Assembly (NCBI GenBank): GCA_046462535.1
Contig: JBKGVF010000024.1
Location: 62,001-126,000, forward strand
Origin: JAAZCI01 sp046462535
Lineage (GTDB): Bacteria; Pseudomonadota; Gammaproteobacteria; Cardiobacteriales; Wohlfahrtiimonadaceae
Length of the DNA: 64,000 bases
Reading direction: 5' to 3'
The notes beneath the pieces were generated by a model that did not search any database, was not told the DNA's origin, and saw only the letters and a program-made list of their open reading frames with translations. The position numbers and the translations under genes were made by a program. The first letter of the stretch is position 1; each line of letters opens with the position of its first letter. This document shows, piece after piece, positions 26,364 through 36,180 of this stretch.

Positions 26364-26526
26364 CTAAACAATAAAGAGTATAAATCGCTTTAGATCAAGT
26401 CTCATTCTCTTCCCAACGACTTACCCTCTTCATTAGCGTAAGACCTCTAATGACCATAACAAAATCAATACGCTCTATAGAGATGCACCCTTATTTATTC
26501 TATCTATGATACCGATTAATGGCTCC

Positions 26527-26937
26527 TTATAGCTCATCGAGTGGAAACCCTCTTCGGTAGAGCGCCTCTTTTCGCTTTAATGGATCTTGCTGCCGCACCC
26601 TGCGCTCCGCTTTAGCTCGTGCTGCTCGCCAGTCAATTTCCACAAACGCCTCCTCTATCGCAGAGGAGGGAACCTCATGCCGCTCTAATTCATAACGTGT
26701 ACGCACTGGACCATAACCTAAATCGGCACGATTTTTAGCATAGCTGTAAGCAAAACGCTCTAAGCTTAAATAGTTACGCTCTAAAAAATCTTCAATAATC
26801 TTATCAGCAAAACCCTCCGGACAATCTCGAGTTACTAACTTCTGTCGCAATTCGATAATACTATGCTCTCGTCGTGTCAATATGTTAAGCGCACGCTTAT
26901 ACCAATAGAGATACTCTTCCCGCTTCGCCTCATCCAT
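26527..26937 (-). CDS. recX: Regulatory protein RecX
   Basis: A 136-aa RecX with the repeated three-helix pattern: ALNILTRREHSIIELRQKL, FADKIIEDFLERNYLSLERFAYSYAKNR, and YGPVRTRYELERHEV (each shorter than the whole repeat). RecX limits RecA filament growth. The start is placed at the ATG at 26937 because GGAG lies 5 nt upstream. A GTG at 26943 gives two extra residues. The start overlaps the end of the upstream DciA-like gene by 8 bases (ATGGATGA). recA is not in the window, so recX is detached from its usual neighbour. Confidence 0.88.
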   Translation of the reverse strand: MDEAKREEYLYWYKRALNILTRREHSIIELRQKLVTRDCPEGFADKIIEDFLERNYLSLERFAYSYAKNRADLGYGPVRTRYELERHEVPSSAIEEAFVEIDWRAARAKAERRVRQQDPLKRKEALYRRGFPLDEL

Positions 26938-27526
26938 CTTCACTCCAGCGCCCCCTCTTCTTCTCCTCCCTCAGTGCGATATTCTGCTCTAACCGTTTAA
27001 GGATCATCGCAATACTCTCTCGGGTACCTGCTTGCTTCTCCGCTCGGCTCTCCATTGGTATTGAGGTGATCTTCTCCATTGCCGAAAGCTCACGCTCATA
27101 ACGCTCATCATCCTGTTTTTTAGGAATGACCTTCGCGACCAAATTAGGGATATACCACTCTTTTTTCGAAATCTGGTTAAGGTGCAACTCCATTGAATGT
27201 CGTATCTCTTGCTGGCAGTACCGAAATCGCATAGCGAAAACACTATTATGGGTGCCAATCACCCAAAACTTAGGGCCTATAGTCGATATATATAGCTGCC
27301 CTTTTAGTTCAGGCGGCAAAAACTGCTGAAAAATCGGCTCAAGGTAAGAGATCTGTTTAGAGCGGCGTAACTGTATCGCTAAATCTGCATAGAGAGTACG
27401 ACTTCGAGAGAGTCGATCTACATAGTGAGTCGCTGTAGGCATCACTCTCTTTTTCGAGGCGCCATAAGGGTTATGGGATAGGATTTTACCAATGAGCGCC
27501 CTCTCCTCACTACTATAGTTATTCAT
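26930..27526 (-). CDS. dciA: DUF721/DciA-like protein
   Basis: A 198-aa basic protein. The middle segment (about residues 60-115: FLPPELKGQLYISTIG, FWVIGTHNSVFAMRFRYC) has the form of the DUF721/DciA domain, a KH-like fold that helps load the replicative helicase DnaB in bacteria lacking DnaC. The C-terminal third is charged and probably disordered. The match is by pattern only. It is co-transcribed with recX, whose start overlaps its stop. Confidence 0.6.
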   Translation of the reverse strand: MNNYSSEERALIGKILSHNPYGASKKRVMPTATHYVDRLSRSRTLYADLAIQLRRSKQISYLEPIFQQFLPPELKGQLYISTIGPKFWVIGTHNSVFAMRFRYCQQEIRHSMELHLNQISKKEWYIPNLVAKVIPKKQDDERYERELSAMEKITSIPMESRAEKQAGTRESIAMILKRLEQNIALREEKKRGRWSEDG

Positions 27527-27543
27527 AGCCTCCCCATTAAATA

Positions 27544-27586
27544 AATAAGACTTATTAGTAAATATTATCTATAAAAATCGATTTTT
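27544..27586. promoter_or_regulatory. Two palindromes in a divergent gap
   Basis: AATAAG-A-CTTATT (27544-27556) and the perfect 14-bp palindrome AAAAATCGATTTTT (27573-27586) lie between the divergent dciA-recX and GltB-like genes. A TATAAA follows at about 27591. They may be operators or simply AT-rich spacer. Confidence 0.3.
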
Positions 27587-27672
27587 CTGTTATAAAAGAT
27601 ATTGCTTTTAATGTATCATATACCTTCTGTTTTCACTTCAACAATCTCAACAAGCTAAAGGATTTCATAAGA

Positions 27673-29307
27673 ATGGATCTCATCAGTCGATATAGTCGTT
27701 ATTATGTTTTTATCTTTTGTGTACTTTTTACCCTGTTAGGGATCTTTGCGCTTCCCAAAACGACCTGGGTGATCGTCTTGACCGTGATTACAGGCTTAGC
27801 CACAATCATGGGGATTGTCGATATGATTCAGGTTCGTTATGCCGTACGTAAGAATTACCCAATAACAGGAAACTTCCGTTATCTTTTAAAGCACTTCCGT
27901 CCTGAAATTCGTCAATACTTTATTGAAGCAGATGATGATGCGGTCCCCTTTACTCATAATGATCGCAATCTCGTCTACGCACGTGCTGCGGACTCTGGTG
28001 TAGACTCTAGTAAAGCATTTGGTACGCTTCAGGATGTATATCGTCCAGGGTATCAGTTTGCTACCCACTCTATTACCCCAGCAAAAACTCCCGATCCTAA
28101 AACATTTCGGATTACAATCGGCGGTAGAGATTGTAAGCAGCCCTACTCAGCTTCAATCTTAAATATCTCTGCAATGAGCTTTGGTGCTTTAAGTGCAAAT
28201 GCTATCGAAGCCTTAAATGGTGGTGCTAAGATGGGGAACTTCTTCCACGATACTGGCGAGGGTGGGATTAGCCCTTATCACCGCAAACATGGTGGAGATC
28301 TTGTATGGGAACTTGGAAGTGGCTATTTTGGTTGCCGTACAGAAAATGGTGATTTTGATCCCGAGCGTTTTGCAGCTCAGGCTCAAGATGATCAAGTGAA
28401 GATGATTGAAATTAAAATTAGTCAGGGGGCAAAACCTGGTCACGGAGGCGTTTTACCTAAAGATAAAATCACACCTGAAATTGCTGCTACCCGTGAGGTT
28501 CCAATGGATCGTGATTGTATCTCACCTGCAAACCATAGCGCCTTCTCAACACCACTTGAGTTGATCGACTTTATTCAAACGCTTAGAGAGCTTAGCTTAG
28601 GAAAGCCGGTAGGCTTTAAGCTCTGTGTTGGTCATCCATGGGAATTTATGGCCATTGCAAAAGCAATGATCGAACGAGATATCTACCCAGACTTTATTGT
28701 TGTCGATGGTAAAGAGGGCGGAACAGGCTCAGCTCCAATTGAGTTTACTGACCATATGGGTATGCCGTTACAAGAGGGGCTTCTCTTTGTTCATAACGTT
28801 CTTGTAGGGTTAGGTATCCGAGATCGCATAAAGATCGGTGCGAGCGGTAAGATCATTACTGCTTTTGATATCGCAAAGACACTTGCTCTCGGTGCTGACT
28901 GGGTAAACTCAGGAAGAGGATTCCTCTTCTCATTAGGATGTATTCAATCACAATCCTGTCATACTAATAAGTGTCCTACAGGAATTGCGACGCAAGATCC
29001 TACGCGCCAAGCGGCATTGATTGTTCCGGATAAACAACAAAGGGTCTATAACTTCCACAAAAATACAATGATCGCTCTAGCAGAAATCATTGCCTCAGCT
29101 GGGGTGGATCATCCATCAAAAATTACTGCAAACCATATTGCCATGAGAACTTCTGAAAATGAGGTGCGTCACTACTCAAATCTCCATTACTTTATGAAGG
29201 AGGGAGAGCTCTTAAGTGGTGATATCTCAAGTGATTACATGGCATCTGTCTGGGCTGCAGCACAGACCGAGACCTTCGCCCCTAAGCAGAGTATTGGTGT
29301 GCAATAG
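27673..29307 (+). CDS. Membrane-anchored FMN-binding glutamate synthase family protein
   Basis: A 544-aa protein with two N-terminal membrane helices (about residues 9-27 and 31-49) followed by the GltB-type FMN (beta-alpha)8 domain: ISAMSFGALSANAIEALNGG, DTGEGGISPYH, KISQGAKPGHGGVLP, VVDGKEGGTGSAP and LGADWVNSGRGF. The cysteines in CIQSQSCHTNKCPTG (C-X5-C-X4-C) match the 3Fe-4S ligands of glutamate synthase. The N-terminal glutaminase domain and the C-terminal GXGXG domain are absent, so it cannot be a complete glutamate synthase. Homologues with this architecture exist in many bacteria with little-known function. A strong terminator follows. Confidence 0.88.
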   Translation: MDLISRYSRYYVFIFCVLFTLLGIFALPKTTWVIVLTVITGLATIMGIVDMIQVRYAVRKNYPITGNFRYLLKHFRPEIRQYFIEADDDAVPFTHNDRNLVYARAADSGVDSSKAFGTLQDVYRPGYQFATHSITPAKTPDPKTFRITIGGRDCKQPYSASILNISAMSFGALSANAIEALNGGAKMGNFFHDTGEGGISPYHRKHGGDLVWELGSGYFGCRTENGDFDPERFAAQAQDDQVKMIEIKISQGAKPGHGGVLPKDKITPEIAATREVPMDRDCISPANHSAFSTPLELIDFIQTLRELSLGKPVGFKLCVGHPWEFMAIAKAMIERDIYPDFIVVDGKEGGTGSAPIEFTDHMGMPLQEGLLFVHNVLVGLGIRDRIKIGASGKIITAFDIAKTLALGADWVNSGRGFLFSLGCIQSQSCHTNKCPTGIATQDPTRQAALIVPDKQQRVYNFHKNTMIALAEIIASAGVDHPSKITANHIAMRTSENEVRHYSNLHYFMKEGELLSGDISSDYMASVWAAAQTETFAPKQSIGVQ

Positions 29308-29339
29308 AGTAATTCATACGAAGGGATAAACAAAAGAGA

Positions 29340-29370
29340 AGATCGGTTACCTCAAAACCGATCTTTTTTT
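29340..29370 (+). terminator. Strong intrinsic terminator
   Basis: AGATCGGTT (29340-29348) and AACCGATCT (29356-29364) form a 9-bp perfect stem followed by seven T. It closes the GltB-like gene. Confidence 0.93.
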
Positions 29371-29411
29371 ATCTCCAGCTCTTTTTAACCTTAAGCATTT
29401 AATAAAATGTT

Positions 29412-29435
29412 TACTCTCTCCATATTGAGAGGGTA
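29412..29435 (-). terminator. Possible weak terminator of the mgtE-ampG-nif3-tamB run
   Basis: A 9-bp stem with one G-T pair (29412-29420 with 29427-29435), 47 bases past the tamB stop. The following minus-strand sequence, AACATTTTATT, is a poor T-run. Confidence 0.35.
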
Positions 29436-29482
29436 AGGATATCAACAAGCTCTACGCACCTCTACTCCCAGCCTCTCACCTC

Positions 29483-32400
29483 TTAAAAGTCACGTTTATA
29501 GAGAATATCAATACTAGAATCTTCAGAGCCCAGCTGAGTCTCAAAATTAAAGTACTTTAAAAAGCTATATCGCAAGATACCATACGCATTACTCTCCTCT
29601 GTTAAGCTCACCCCTACCCCCATATAGAGATGGTCATTAACTTGTTTTCCCATCCCAACAGCAGCATTACCTGTTAAATCTTGAGTTAACCCTAAATCAG
29701 TTAAGCCAAATTGATCCGCCATACCTGCTCCTCCAGGATCATTACCGGAAAGAATATCGTAGAGCGCTTTCGCCAAAAATGCGCTATCGGCGGGTGAGTT
29801 TAAGTTAGGTTCTCGTCCTAACAGAAGATAAGAGACAATTGCTAAATCTGGCATCATCGGGTTTGAGTAGAGAGCAATTTTAGGACGACGCAGGTTTCCA
29901 GTTAAATTAATCCCAACATTACCTTTCCGATTTCCAGCCCCCATAGGTAGCTCACGTGAGGCTTGAATATCGAGTAGTGGATTTAACAACGGGCCTGCAA
30001 ATCGTACCTGACCACGATCTAAATTAAGGCGCTGACCATAAATTTGGTACTCCCCTCCCTCAACATCAATCCCACCAAAGGCTTGTAACTCTCGATGAAA
30101 CTCTTTTTCAATCTTAATAAACCCCTTAAGTCGTCCTAAGAAGCTCCCCATTCCCACCGAAATATCATCCCTTAAAATAACCCGAAGATCGAGGGCCATA
30201 TTATCAATCAGTGGCTCCTCCTTCTCTTCTGTCCCCCCTGCAACGATAACGGCATCAGGGGAGATAGCACGAACCGGCCCTCGACTTTCACCATAACTTG
30301 AGTGCCGATAGAGTAAGGAAGGAATATCAATGGTGCCTGTAATACTCTGTCCTCGATTTTGCAATCGATAGGTGATATCTGATGAGAGATTTACCTTAAT
30401 ATCAGGTGCGTCAGCCAAGGTAAGATTATCCCCCTTAGCAGTCACAAGTGCTGATAAATTAGCTATATTAAAGTTGCCAGAAATATCTAAGTTACCTTCA
30501 CCTAAACGGGTACGCCCCTGAATAACTAACTCCGGCAACCCCTCCTTTAAGGTAGCACGTAAGTAGATATTCTCTAACCGTGAATTGAGCTCTGGAAGAT
30601 AGAGATGCCCATCTGTTAATCCCACATTAGCATAGAGATTAGGGCGGGTAATGGGGCCATGAATATCGGCTCGCGCATTAAAATTACCCCGTAACTCCTG
30701 AATCTCTGGAAAGAGGGGAGCTATCCAGTTGAGTGAAGGGATATGAGCTTCTGCGTGATACTGCACAATTGCCGTAGCGAATGGATCATCTAAATTGCCT
30801 ACCCCCTCAATCTGAAGATAATCTCCCCAGTCAAGTTTCACCTCACTCTCAACCTTCTCTGCATTAGCTAAAATACGCATAAAGCTAGCGGTCAATGGTA
30901 TCTTTATCTGTCGCCCCTGCAACTGATAGGCTGTATCCCCTTTGGCTAATGAGATATCCACAACGCCTACATAATCTTCCGGTGTGCTAAAGCGGCCCGA
31001 TAATACAACATCCAATGCAGTATTAACTGTGATCTCTTCGGGAAGATATTGCGTAATAATATCTGCCGGTAGTCGTCGCAATACCGCAGTCCCTACACTC
31101 ATCTCTTCATCATAACGTCCCTCTAAACAGAGTGTAGTTGGAAGATTATTGAGACAGAAGCTGCTAAGGGATACCTCCTCTTTTGAGGCAAAAAGATAGG
31201 TGGGTTTTTGTAATGTAAAAACACCTAGCTGAGGAATTGTCACCTCACTCTCATCGAGGTAAAGAGTCCATTTTGGATCACTATTTAAGCCGACTAAGCG
31301 ACCAATCCCTCCAAAATTAAATTCACCATATGGGCTATCGAGCACAATATTGAAACGATGATCCTCAATCGCCCCCTCAATATGATTATGTAGTGACGTT
31401 AGTAGTGTGCCCTCACCACTTTTCACTCTCTGTATCGTTAAATCACTCACTAAACTACTCTTAATATCCCCAAGAGAGTCTAGCTTAATTTGATCAATAC
31501 TCATCTCCCCTGCTTTAAGATGATCGACCAGCAATCGCGCCTCAATCATCTGCTCTTGATTATGATGTGCATAAAGATCAAGATTATCGAGCCTAAAAAG
31601 AGAACCTAATGCAAGGTGGCTCGCTTTAAGATCACTCTCAACAAGAGGATTAAGAAGTGAGCCCTCCACAGAGAGTGATCCTTGAATGATGCCATGAAGA
31701 TCAGGATGAATTTGGGTTAAATTCGGAGCATCTAGATGAAGAAGCGCCATAACATCAAACAGATTGTTACTATCCCACTCCCCCTTTAACGTAACGTGAT
31801 TATCAACATTTTTTAATGTTAAAAGCAGTGCCACTGCTGACTGCTCGCTTAATGATAGATCTAAGTTTCCAATTACAGGGTCTGTAAAGAGATTGTTCCA
31901 GTCGGTTCGACTACGTAATGTTAATTGTAACTGATCAAGCGGCCCTGATAGATTGATATTAAAGGCGGTATTGAGCAGATGATGACGCAACTCCATCTTG
32001 TCACTATGATTGGTAAGATTTAGATCCACCCAATTATCTTTAAATGAAAGCGCACCATCTAACCGACTCTGAAGAGGGATTGCTAACTCATGCATAACCA
32101 ATACCCCCTCAAGATCAACCATCTCAAGGGTACTGCGCGTATAATCAATAACAATAGGGGCAGAATGGAGGTGATTCAGTGCAATAACTAATTCCTGATT
32201 TAGGGTAATCATCCCCTCTTCAATATCGATCTTATCGATGGTGACCTTAAGGGGAAGCGAGAACTCCGCTAAGTCAAGAGCTCCATCACCCACCTGCTCC
32301 CTCTTCTCCCCCTCTGCCACTAAATAATCCACCATAAAACCATGCAGTGATAACTGATTAATGGTAAGTTCGCGCTTAAAGAGACTTAATGGATGCCAAC

Positions 32401-32701
32401 TAAGAGAGAAATGATCAAAAGAGATGATCTGATCTTCAGATATCTGGATCACCCCATCCCTCAATATGAACTCATCACCTAACCGCCCATCCGCTTCACC
32501 AATAGTGACATACTCGGATAGGTGATGATTGATGCGATTGACCAATATCTGCAACCCTTGCGGCGAATAGATAAGGTAAGAAAGACTTCCCACCAATAGA
32601 AGAACTACAACTAAAAGCGATAGAGCAATGGTACGAATAATACCTACTCCTCCCCTCCTCTTAGTCTGCTGCTCTCTCACCCTCTTTTGCTTATTACTCA
32701 T
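29483..32701 (-). CDS. tamB: Translocation and assembly module subunit TamB
   Basis: A 1072-aa AsmA-like protein. One N-terminal membrane anchor (residues about 22-46) is followed by a very long beta-rich periplasmic region and the conserved C-terminal DUF490/TamB domain (GQRLNLDRGQVRFAGPLLNPLLDIQASRE area and ending SSIDILYKRDF). TamB spans the periplasm and is implicated in anterograde phospholipid transport and, with TamA, in outer-membrane protein assembly. It is about 190 residues shorter than E. coli TamB. The gene directly upstream is a Nif3-like gene; tamA, its usual partner, is not in the window. Confidence 0.92.
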   Translation of the reverse strand: MSNKQKRVREQQTKRRGGVGIIRTIALSLLVVVLLLVGSLSYLIYSPQGLQILVNRINHHLSEYVTIGEADGRLGDEFILRDGVIQISEDQIISFDHFSLSWHPLSLFKRELTINQLSLHGFMVDYLVAEGEKREQVGDGALDLAEFSLPLKVTIDKIDIEEGMITLNQELVIALNHLHSAPIVIDYTRSTLEMVDLEGVLVMHELAIPLQSRLDGALSFKDNWVDLNLTNHSDKMELRHHLLNTAFNINLSGPLDQLQLTLRSRTDWNNLFTDPVIGNLDLSLSEQSAVALLLTLKNVDNHVTLKGEWDSNNLFDVMALLHLDAPNLTQIHPDLHGIIQGSLSVEGSLLNPLVESDLKASHLALGSLFRLDNLDLYAHHNQEQMIEARLLVDHLKAGEMSIDQIKLDSLGDIKSSLVSDLTIQRVKSGEGTLLTSLHNHIEGAIEDHRFNIVLDSPYGEFNFGGIGRLVGLNSDPKWTLYLDESEVTIPQLGVFTLQKPTYLFASKEEVSLSSFCLNNLPTTLCLEGRYDEEMSVGTAVLRRLPADIITQYLPEEITVNTALDVVLSGRFSTPEDYVGVVDISLAKGDTAYQLQGRQIKIPLTASFMRILANAEKVESEVKLDWGDYLQIEGVGNLDDPFATAIVQYHAEAHIPSLNWIAPLFPEIQELRGNFNARADIHGPITRPNLYANVGLTDGHLYLPELNSRLENIYLRATLKEGLPELVIQGRTRLGEGNLDISGNFNIANLSALVTAKGDNLTLADAPDIKVNLSSDITYRLQNRGQSITGTIDIPSLLYRHSSYGESRGPVRAISPDAVIVAGGTEEKEEPLIDNMALDLRVILRDDISVGMGSFLGRLKGFIKIEKEFHRELQAFGGIDVEGGEYQIYGQRLNLDRGQVRFAGPLLNPLLDIQASRELPMGAGNRKGNVGINLTGNLRRPKIALYSNPMMPDLAIVSYLLLGREPNLNSPADSAFLAKALYDILSGNDPGGAGMADQFGLTDLGLTQDLTGNAAVGMGKQVNDHLYMGVGVSLTEESNAYGILRYSFLKYFNFETQLGSEDSSIDILYKRDF

Positions 32702-32743
32702 AATTTCTCTACCCTACCTTCCTCTACTAGCGGCTCACTCAAC

Positions 32744-33502
32744 CTATACAGGATTATTATCATCAATAAATTGAACCGATAATTCCGAGTAATTGTCAGC
32801 TAACCACTCCCCTAAAGCAATCACTCCACAACGCTCAGTAGCATGATGACCAGCGGCATAAAAATGGATTCCCATCTCCCGGGCAGTATGGATTGTCCGC
32901 TCGGAAACCTCGCCGGTAATATAGGCATCGACTCCTTGATCTGCAGCCTCCTCTAAATAATCTTGTGCCGCACCACTACACCAAGCAACTCTACGGATCT
33001 CATGAGGAGCATTATCTCCAGAGTGGAGCGGCACTCGCTGCAAGCTCCTCTCTAACAGACGGCTCAAATCTTGAGGAGTTTTAGGATCTGAAAACACCCC
33101 CTGTAAGATTAAAGGGCGTGGCTCTTCACTTAACCCTCGAATCTCTTCTACTCCCCAAATCTTCCCTAGTTGCGCATTATTTCCTAGAGTCGGATGTAGA
33201 TCTAATGGCAAATGATACGCATAAAGATTAATCCCATGGGTCATTAATGCTTTAATGCGACGGTACTTCATACCTCGAATAAGAGGCGACTCACTCTTCC
33301 AAAAGTAGCCGTGATGCACCAAGATCGCATCAGCATCCGCCTCAATCGCTGCATCAATTAAATTCTGACTTGCCGTAACACCCGTAATGATTTTCGTCAC
33401 CTTGCTCCGGCCCTCAATCTGCAGACCATTAGGAACATAGTCACGAATCTGTTCACTCTCTAATTTCCGATTTAGAATTGCTTCTAATGTTAAGTGATCC
33501 AT
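32744..33502 (-). CDS. ybgI: Nif3-like dinuclear metal centre protein (YbgI)
   Basis: A 252-aa member of the NIF3/DUF34 family. The metal-binding residues are visible in AILVHHGYFWKSE (two adjacent His) and in the C-terminal AGHHATERCGVIALGEWL (His, Glu). The PNGLQIEG segment near residue 25 is characteristic. The proteins form hexameric toroids with two metals per subunit. Their role is unsettled; some are annotated as GTP cyclohydrolase I type 2. It lies within a minus-strand run between ampG and tamB. Confidence 0.93.
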   Translation of the reverse strand: MDHLTLEAILNRKLESEQIRDYVPNGLQIEGRSKVTKIITGVTASQNLIDAAIEADADAILVHHGYFWKSESPLIRGMKYRRIKALMTHGINLYAYHLPLDLHPTLGNNAQLGKIWGVEEIRGLSEEPRPLILQGVFSDPKTPQDLSRLLERSLQRVPLHSGDNAPHEIRRVAWCSGAAQDYLEEAADQGVDAYITGEVSERTIHTAREMGIHFYAAGHHATERCGVIALGEWLADNYSELSVQFIDDNNPV

Positions 33503-33568
33503 TCTCTCACCCCATATTCACCAACAAATTAACCTTTATCTTACGCTTTTTTACAATCAGCCACAAAG

Positions 33569-34858
33569 TCATTGATTCGCTTCCAACGCTACTATCTGAT
33601 CTTTTAATCTAAATAGCAGCAGTAAGGCAGGCAAAAAGAGTAAGGCTGTAACAATAAAAAAGAGCCCCCAACCGAGTGCTGTAACTAAAAAGCCTGAAAA
33701 TGCTCCAAAAATGCGGGCTCCCAATGCAGCAAAGGCCGATAAGAGCGCATACTGAGTCGCCGATGCTTTAGGATCACAAATCATACTGAGATACATAATA
33801 AACACCGATGCAGCAAAACCACTAATGAAGTTTTCGCCACCTATCGCAATAACTAGGTGGATCAAACTCTGCTGCTGCACCACAAGTAGATATCCAAGAT
33901 TCGTTATACCGATAAGAATAGTAGATACCAATAGAGCACGATAGAGGCGTAAACGAATGATAAGCGCTCCAGCAAGCAGGGCGCCTACCATCGTAGCTAT
34001 CCCACCATAAATTTTAGTCACAGTGGCAATCTCCTTCCCGCTATACCCCATCTCAATATAGAATGGATTAGCCATTGCTCCCGCTATCGCATCAGGTAGC
34101 TTAAAACAGATTACAAATAGAAGAATAAGACCGGCAAAGTCTTGAGTAAAAAAACTCTTAAAGCCACTAAAAAAAGGGGCTAAACGCTCCTTAAAGGTGA
34201 TACTTTTCTGCTCCCTCTCTATCCTCTCTTTTGGCTCAGGAATGAGAGCAGTCAAAATGATGATAATCAGATAGAGCGCTGCTACTAAAAAGAAGATAAG
34301 ACGCCACTCTACAATATCTGAAAGCCAAATAGCACCAGCACCCATTACTAACATAGCAATCCGGTAGAAGAGCTGATAAGTACTCGCTCCGTACGATTGA
34401 GCCTCAGTTGAAAGGTAGTCAATACGAAAAGCATCAATCACAATATCTTGACTTGCCGAACTAAAAGCCAGTAAGAAGATAAGAAGCCCTAAAATTAATA
34501 GATTCTCATCTGGTGTGACATGAGCTAATCCTATATAAATGAAAAATAACAGAATTTGAAAGAAGAGAATCCACCCCTTTCGACGTCCGAGACCACCTAA
34601 TAAGGGGGGACGGAAGAGATCCAAAAAGGGTGCCCAAAGAGGCTTTAATATATAGGGCAGTCCTAAAACTGAGGCTAATCCTATCATCTCTCGACTAACG
34701 CCATACACCCCAAGCCAATAACTTAAGGTGGAGAAAGTCATCAATATAGGAAGCCCTGCTGAAAAAGAGAGGAGCGCTACTGTAACATTCTCTCTTGTTA
34801 AATATCCCCCTTTCGCATTAGGCGAAAAGGGGCGATTATCAATCTTATCTACTCCCAT
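33569..34858 (-). CDS. ampG: AmpG-family muropeptide permease
   Basis: A major-facilitator protein of about 429 aa with 12 helices. VALLSFSAGLPILMTFSTLSYW, VLGLPYILKPLWAPFLD and SSASQDIVIDAFRIDYL are AmpG-type motifs. AmpG imports GlcNAc-anhydroMurNAc muropeptides for cell-wall recycling and can affect beta-lactamase induction. The window also holds nagBII and nagA, which fits amino-sugar reuse. I start it at the ATG at 34858, which has AGGAG 8 nt upstream. A longer TTG start at 34900 abuts the mgtE stop and has no comparable site. The family is wider than AmpG, so substrate assignment is likely but not certain. Confidence 0.82.
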   Translation of the reverse strand: MGVDKIDNRPFSPNAKGGYLTRENVTVALLSFSAGLPILMTFSTLSYWLGVYGVSREMIGLASVLGLPYILKPLWAPFLDLFRPPLLGGLGRRKGWILFFQILLFFIYIGLAHVTPDENLLILGLLIFLLAFSSASQDIVIDAFRIDYLSTEAQSYGASTYQLFYRIAMLVMGAGAIWLSDIVEWRLIFFLVAALYLIIIILTALIPEPKERIEREQKSITFKERLAPFFSGFKSFFTQDFAGLILLFVICFKLPDAIAGAMANPFYIEMGYSGKEIATVTKIYGGIATMVGALLAGALIIRLRLYRALLVSTILIGITNLGYLLVVQQQSLIHLVIAIGGENFISGFAASVFIMYLSMICDPKASATQYALLSAFAALGARIFGAFSGFLVTALGWGLFFIVTALLFLPALLLLFRLKDQIVALEANQ

Positions 34859-34900
34859 GACATTCGCTCCTCTCTGCTGCTCTTGATAATTACTGCTCAA

Positions 34901-35983
34901 CTAATAAGTCAGTAATAATGCTAACCCCTCTACTACCTCGCTTCCTAAAATATTGCCAAGAAAAGTACTCGCAATTCCGAAATAGATAAAGACACCCGCA
35001 ATATCACAGATCGAAGTGACTAAAGGTGTACTTGCAGTAGCAGGATCAAGCTTAAAAAATCGGAAGAGAAACGGAAGAATTGCTCCTAAAATCCCCCCAA
35101 AAAGAACAACGAATATCATAGAAAATGCCACTGTCAATGCTAAGGCTGTAGCAACCCCCTCAATCTCATTACTCATTCCACGATAATAGCCAATCCCCGC
35201 TATAGCAATAGCCATCGTAACCCCTAATAAGAATGCTACCCCTATCTCTTTAACAACCACTTTAAACCAATCAGCTTTACCCACATCTCCTACCGCCATA
35301 GCCCGTATGACTAATGTTGTAGACTGTGATCCTGTGTTCCCCCCACTGGCAATCAAAAGCGGAAGAAAAACAACAAGATAAGCATGCTGACTAATAAGTT
35401 CCTCATAGTTTGAGATAACCGCTCCAGATAGAAGATTCACAAAAACGAGTATAACAAGCCAAGGCATACGCTTACCGTAGAGCCAAAGAGATGGCGCTTT
35501 TAATAACCCCCCTTCAACCTCTTCATCATCAATCGCAATTGATGCCATTTTATGAATATCCTCTGTGGCCTCTTGTTGCATGACATCCATCATTGTCTCT
35601 ACATGGACAACCCCCACCATATGATGCTCATCATCGACAACAGGTACTGTAACTAAGTCGGTATCTTGGAAGACTTTAGCTGCATACTCTTGGTCTGTAT
35701 TTATATTTAGCGTTGTAATCTTCACCTTCATTATCGAAGAGATTTTCAAATCACCATTAGCTCCTAGCAGCTCCCGCAGTGAGAGCACCCCTTCAAGGTG
35801 ATTCCTCTCATCCATTACATATAGATAATGGATATTAGCCTTCCCCTTCACCTTCTGCCTAAGCTCCACAAGCACCTCATCAACCGTTAGATTAGGTGAG
35901 ATTCGAATATACTCATCCGTCATCAATGATCCTGCGGATTCGTCGATAATTTCTATAATTGTTTTTTTCGGATATCTACTCAT
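34901..35983 (-). CDS. mgtE: MgtE-family magnesium transporter, short form
   Basis: A 360-aa protein with a CBS pair (residues about 18-140) followed by the five-helix MgtE channel domain (about 170-360). PLLIASGGNTGSQSTTLVIRAMA and LDPATASTPLVTSICDIAGV are the conserved pore and ion-site segments. Full-length MgtE is about 450 aa with an N-terminal superhelical sensor domain. That domain is absent, and the upstream sequence encodes no remnant of it. CBS domains normally bind Mg or ATP and gate the channel. It lies upstream of ampG, with their coding frames nearly touching. Confidence 0.88.
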   Translation of the reverse strand: MSRYPKKTIIEIIDESAGSLMTDEYIRISPNLTVDEVLVELRQKVKGKANIHYLYVMDERNHLEGVLSLRELLGANGDLKISSIMKVKITTLNINTDQEYAAKVFQDTDLVTVPVVDDEHHMVGVVHVETMMDVMQQEATEDIHKMASIAIDDEEVEGGLLKAPSLWLYGKRMPWLVILVFVNLLSGAVISNYEELISQHAYLVVFLPLLIASGGNTGSQSTTLVIRAMAVGDVGKADWFKVVVKEIGVAFLLGVTMAIAIAGIGYYRGMSNEIEGVATALALTVAFSMIFVVLFGGILGAILPFLFRFFKLDPATASTPLVTSICDIAGVFIYFGIASTFLGNILGSEVVEGLALLLTY

Positions 35984-36180
35984 AAATCTACCTTTTACTG
36001 CTTTAATCTACTCTTTGGTAGGGGATGGAAATGGGTGAATCTCCCATTGCTCAATAGGATAAAGTGCTCTCTTATAGATAAATTCATAACAAAATTAGTG
36101 AGATAATGAATATCTATACTGCATTACTCATAAATATAAGAGAATGGATCTTCTGATCCCTTAAGGAGGGGGAATTATAC

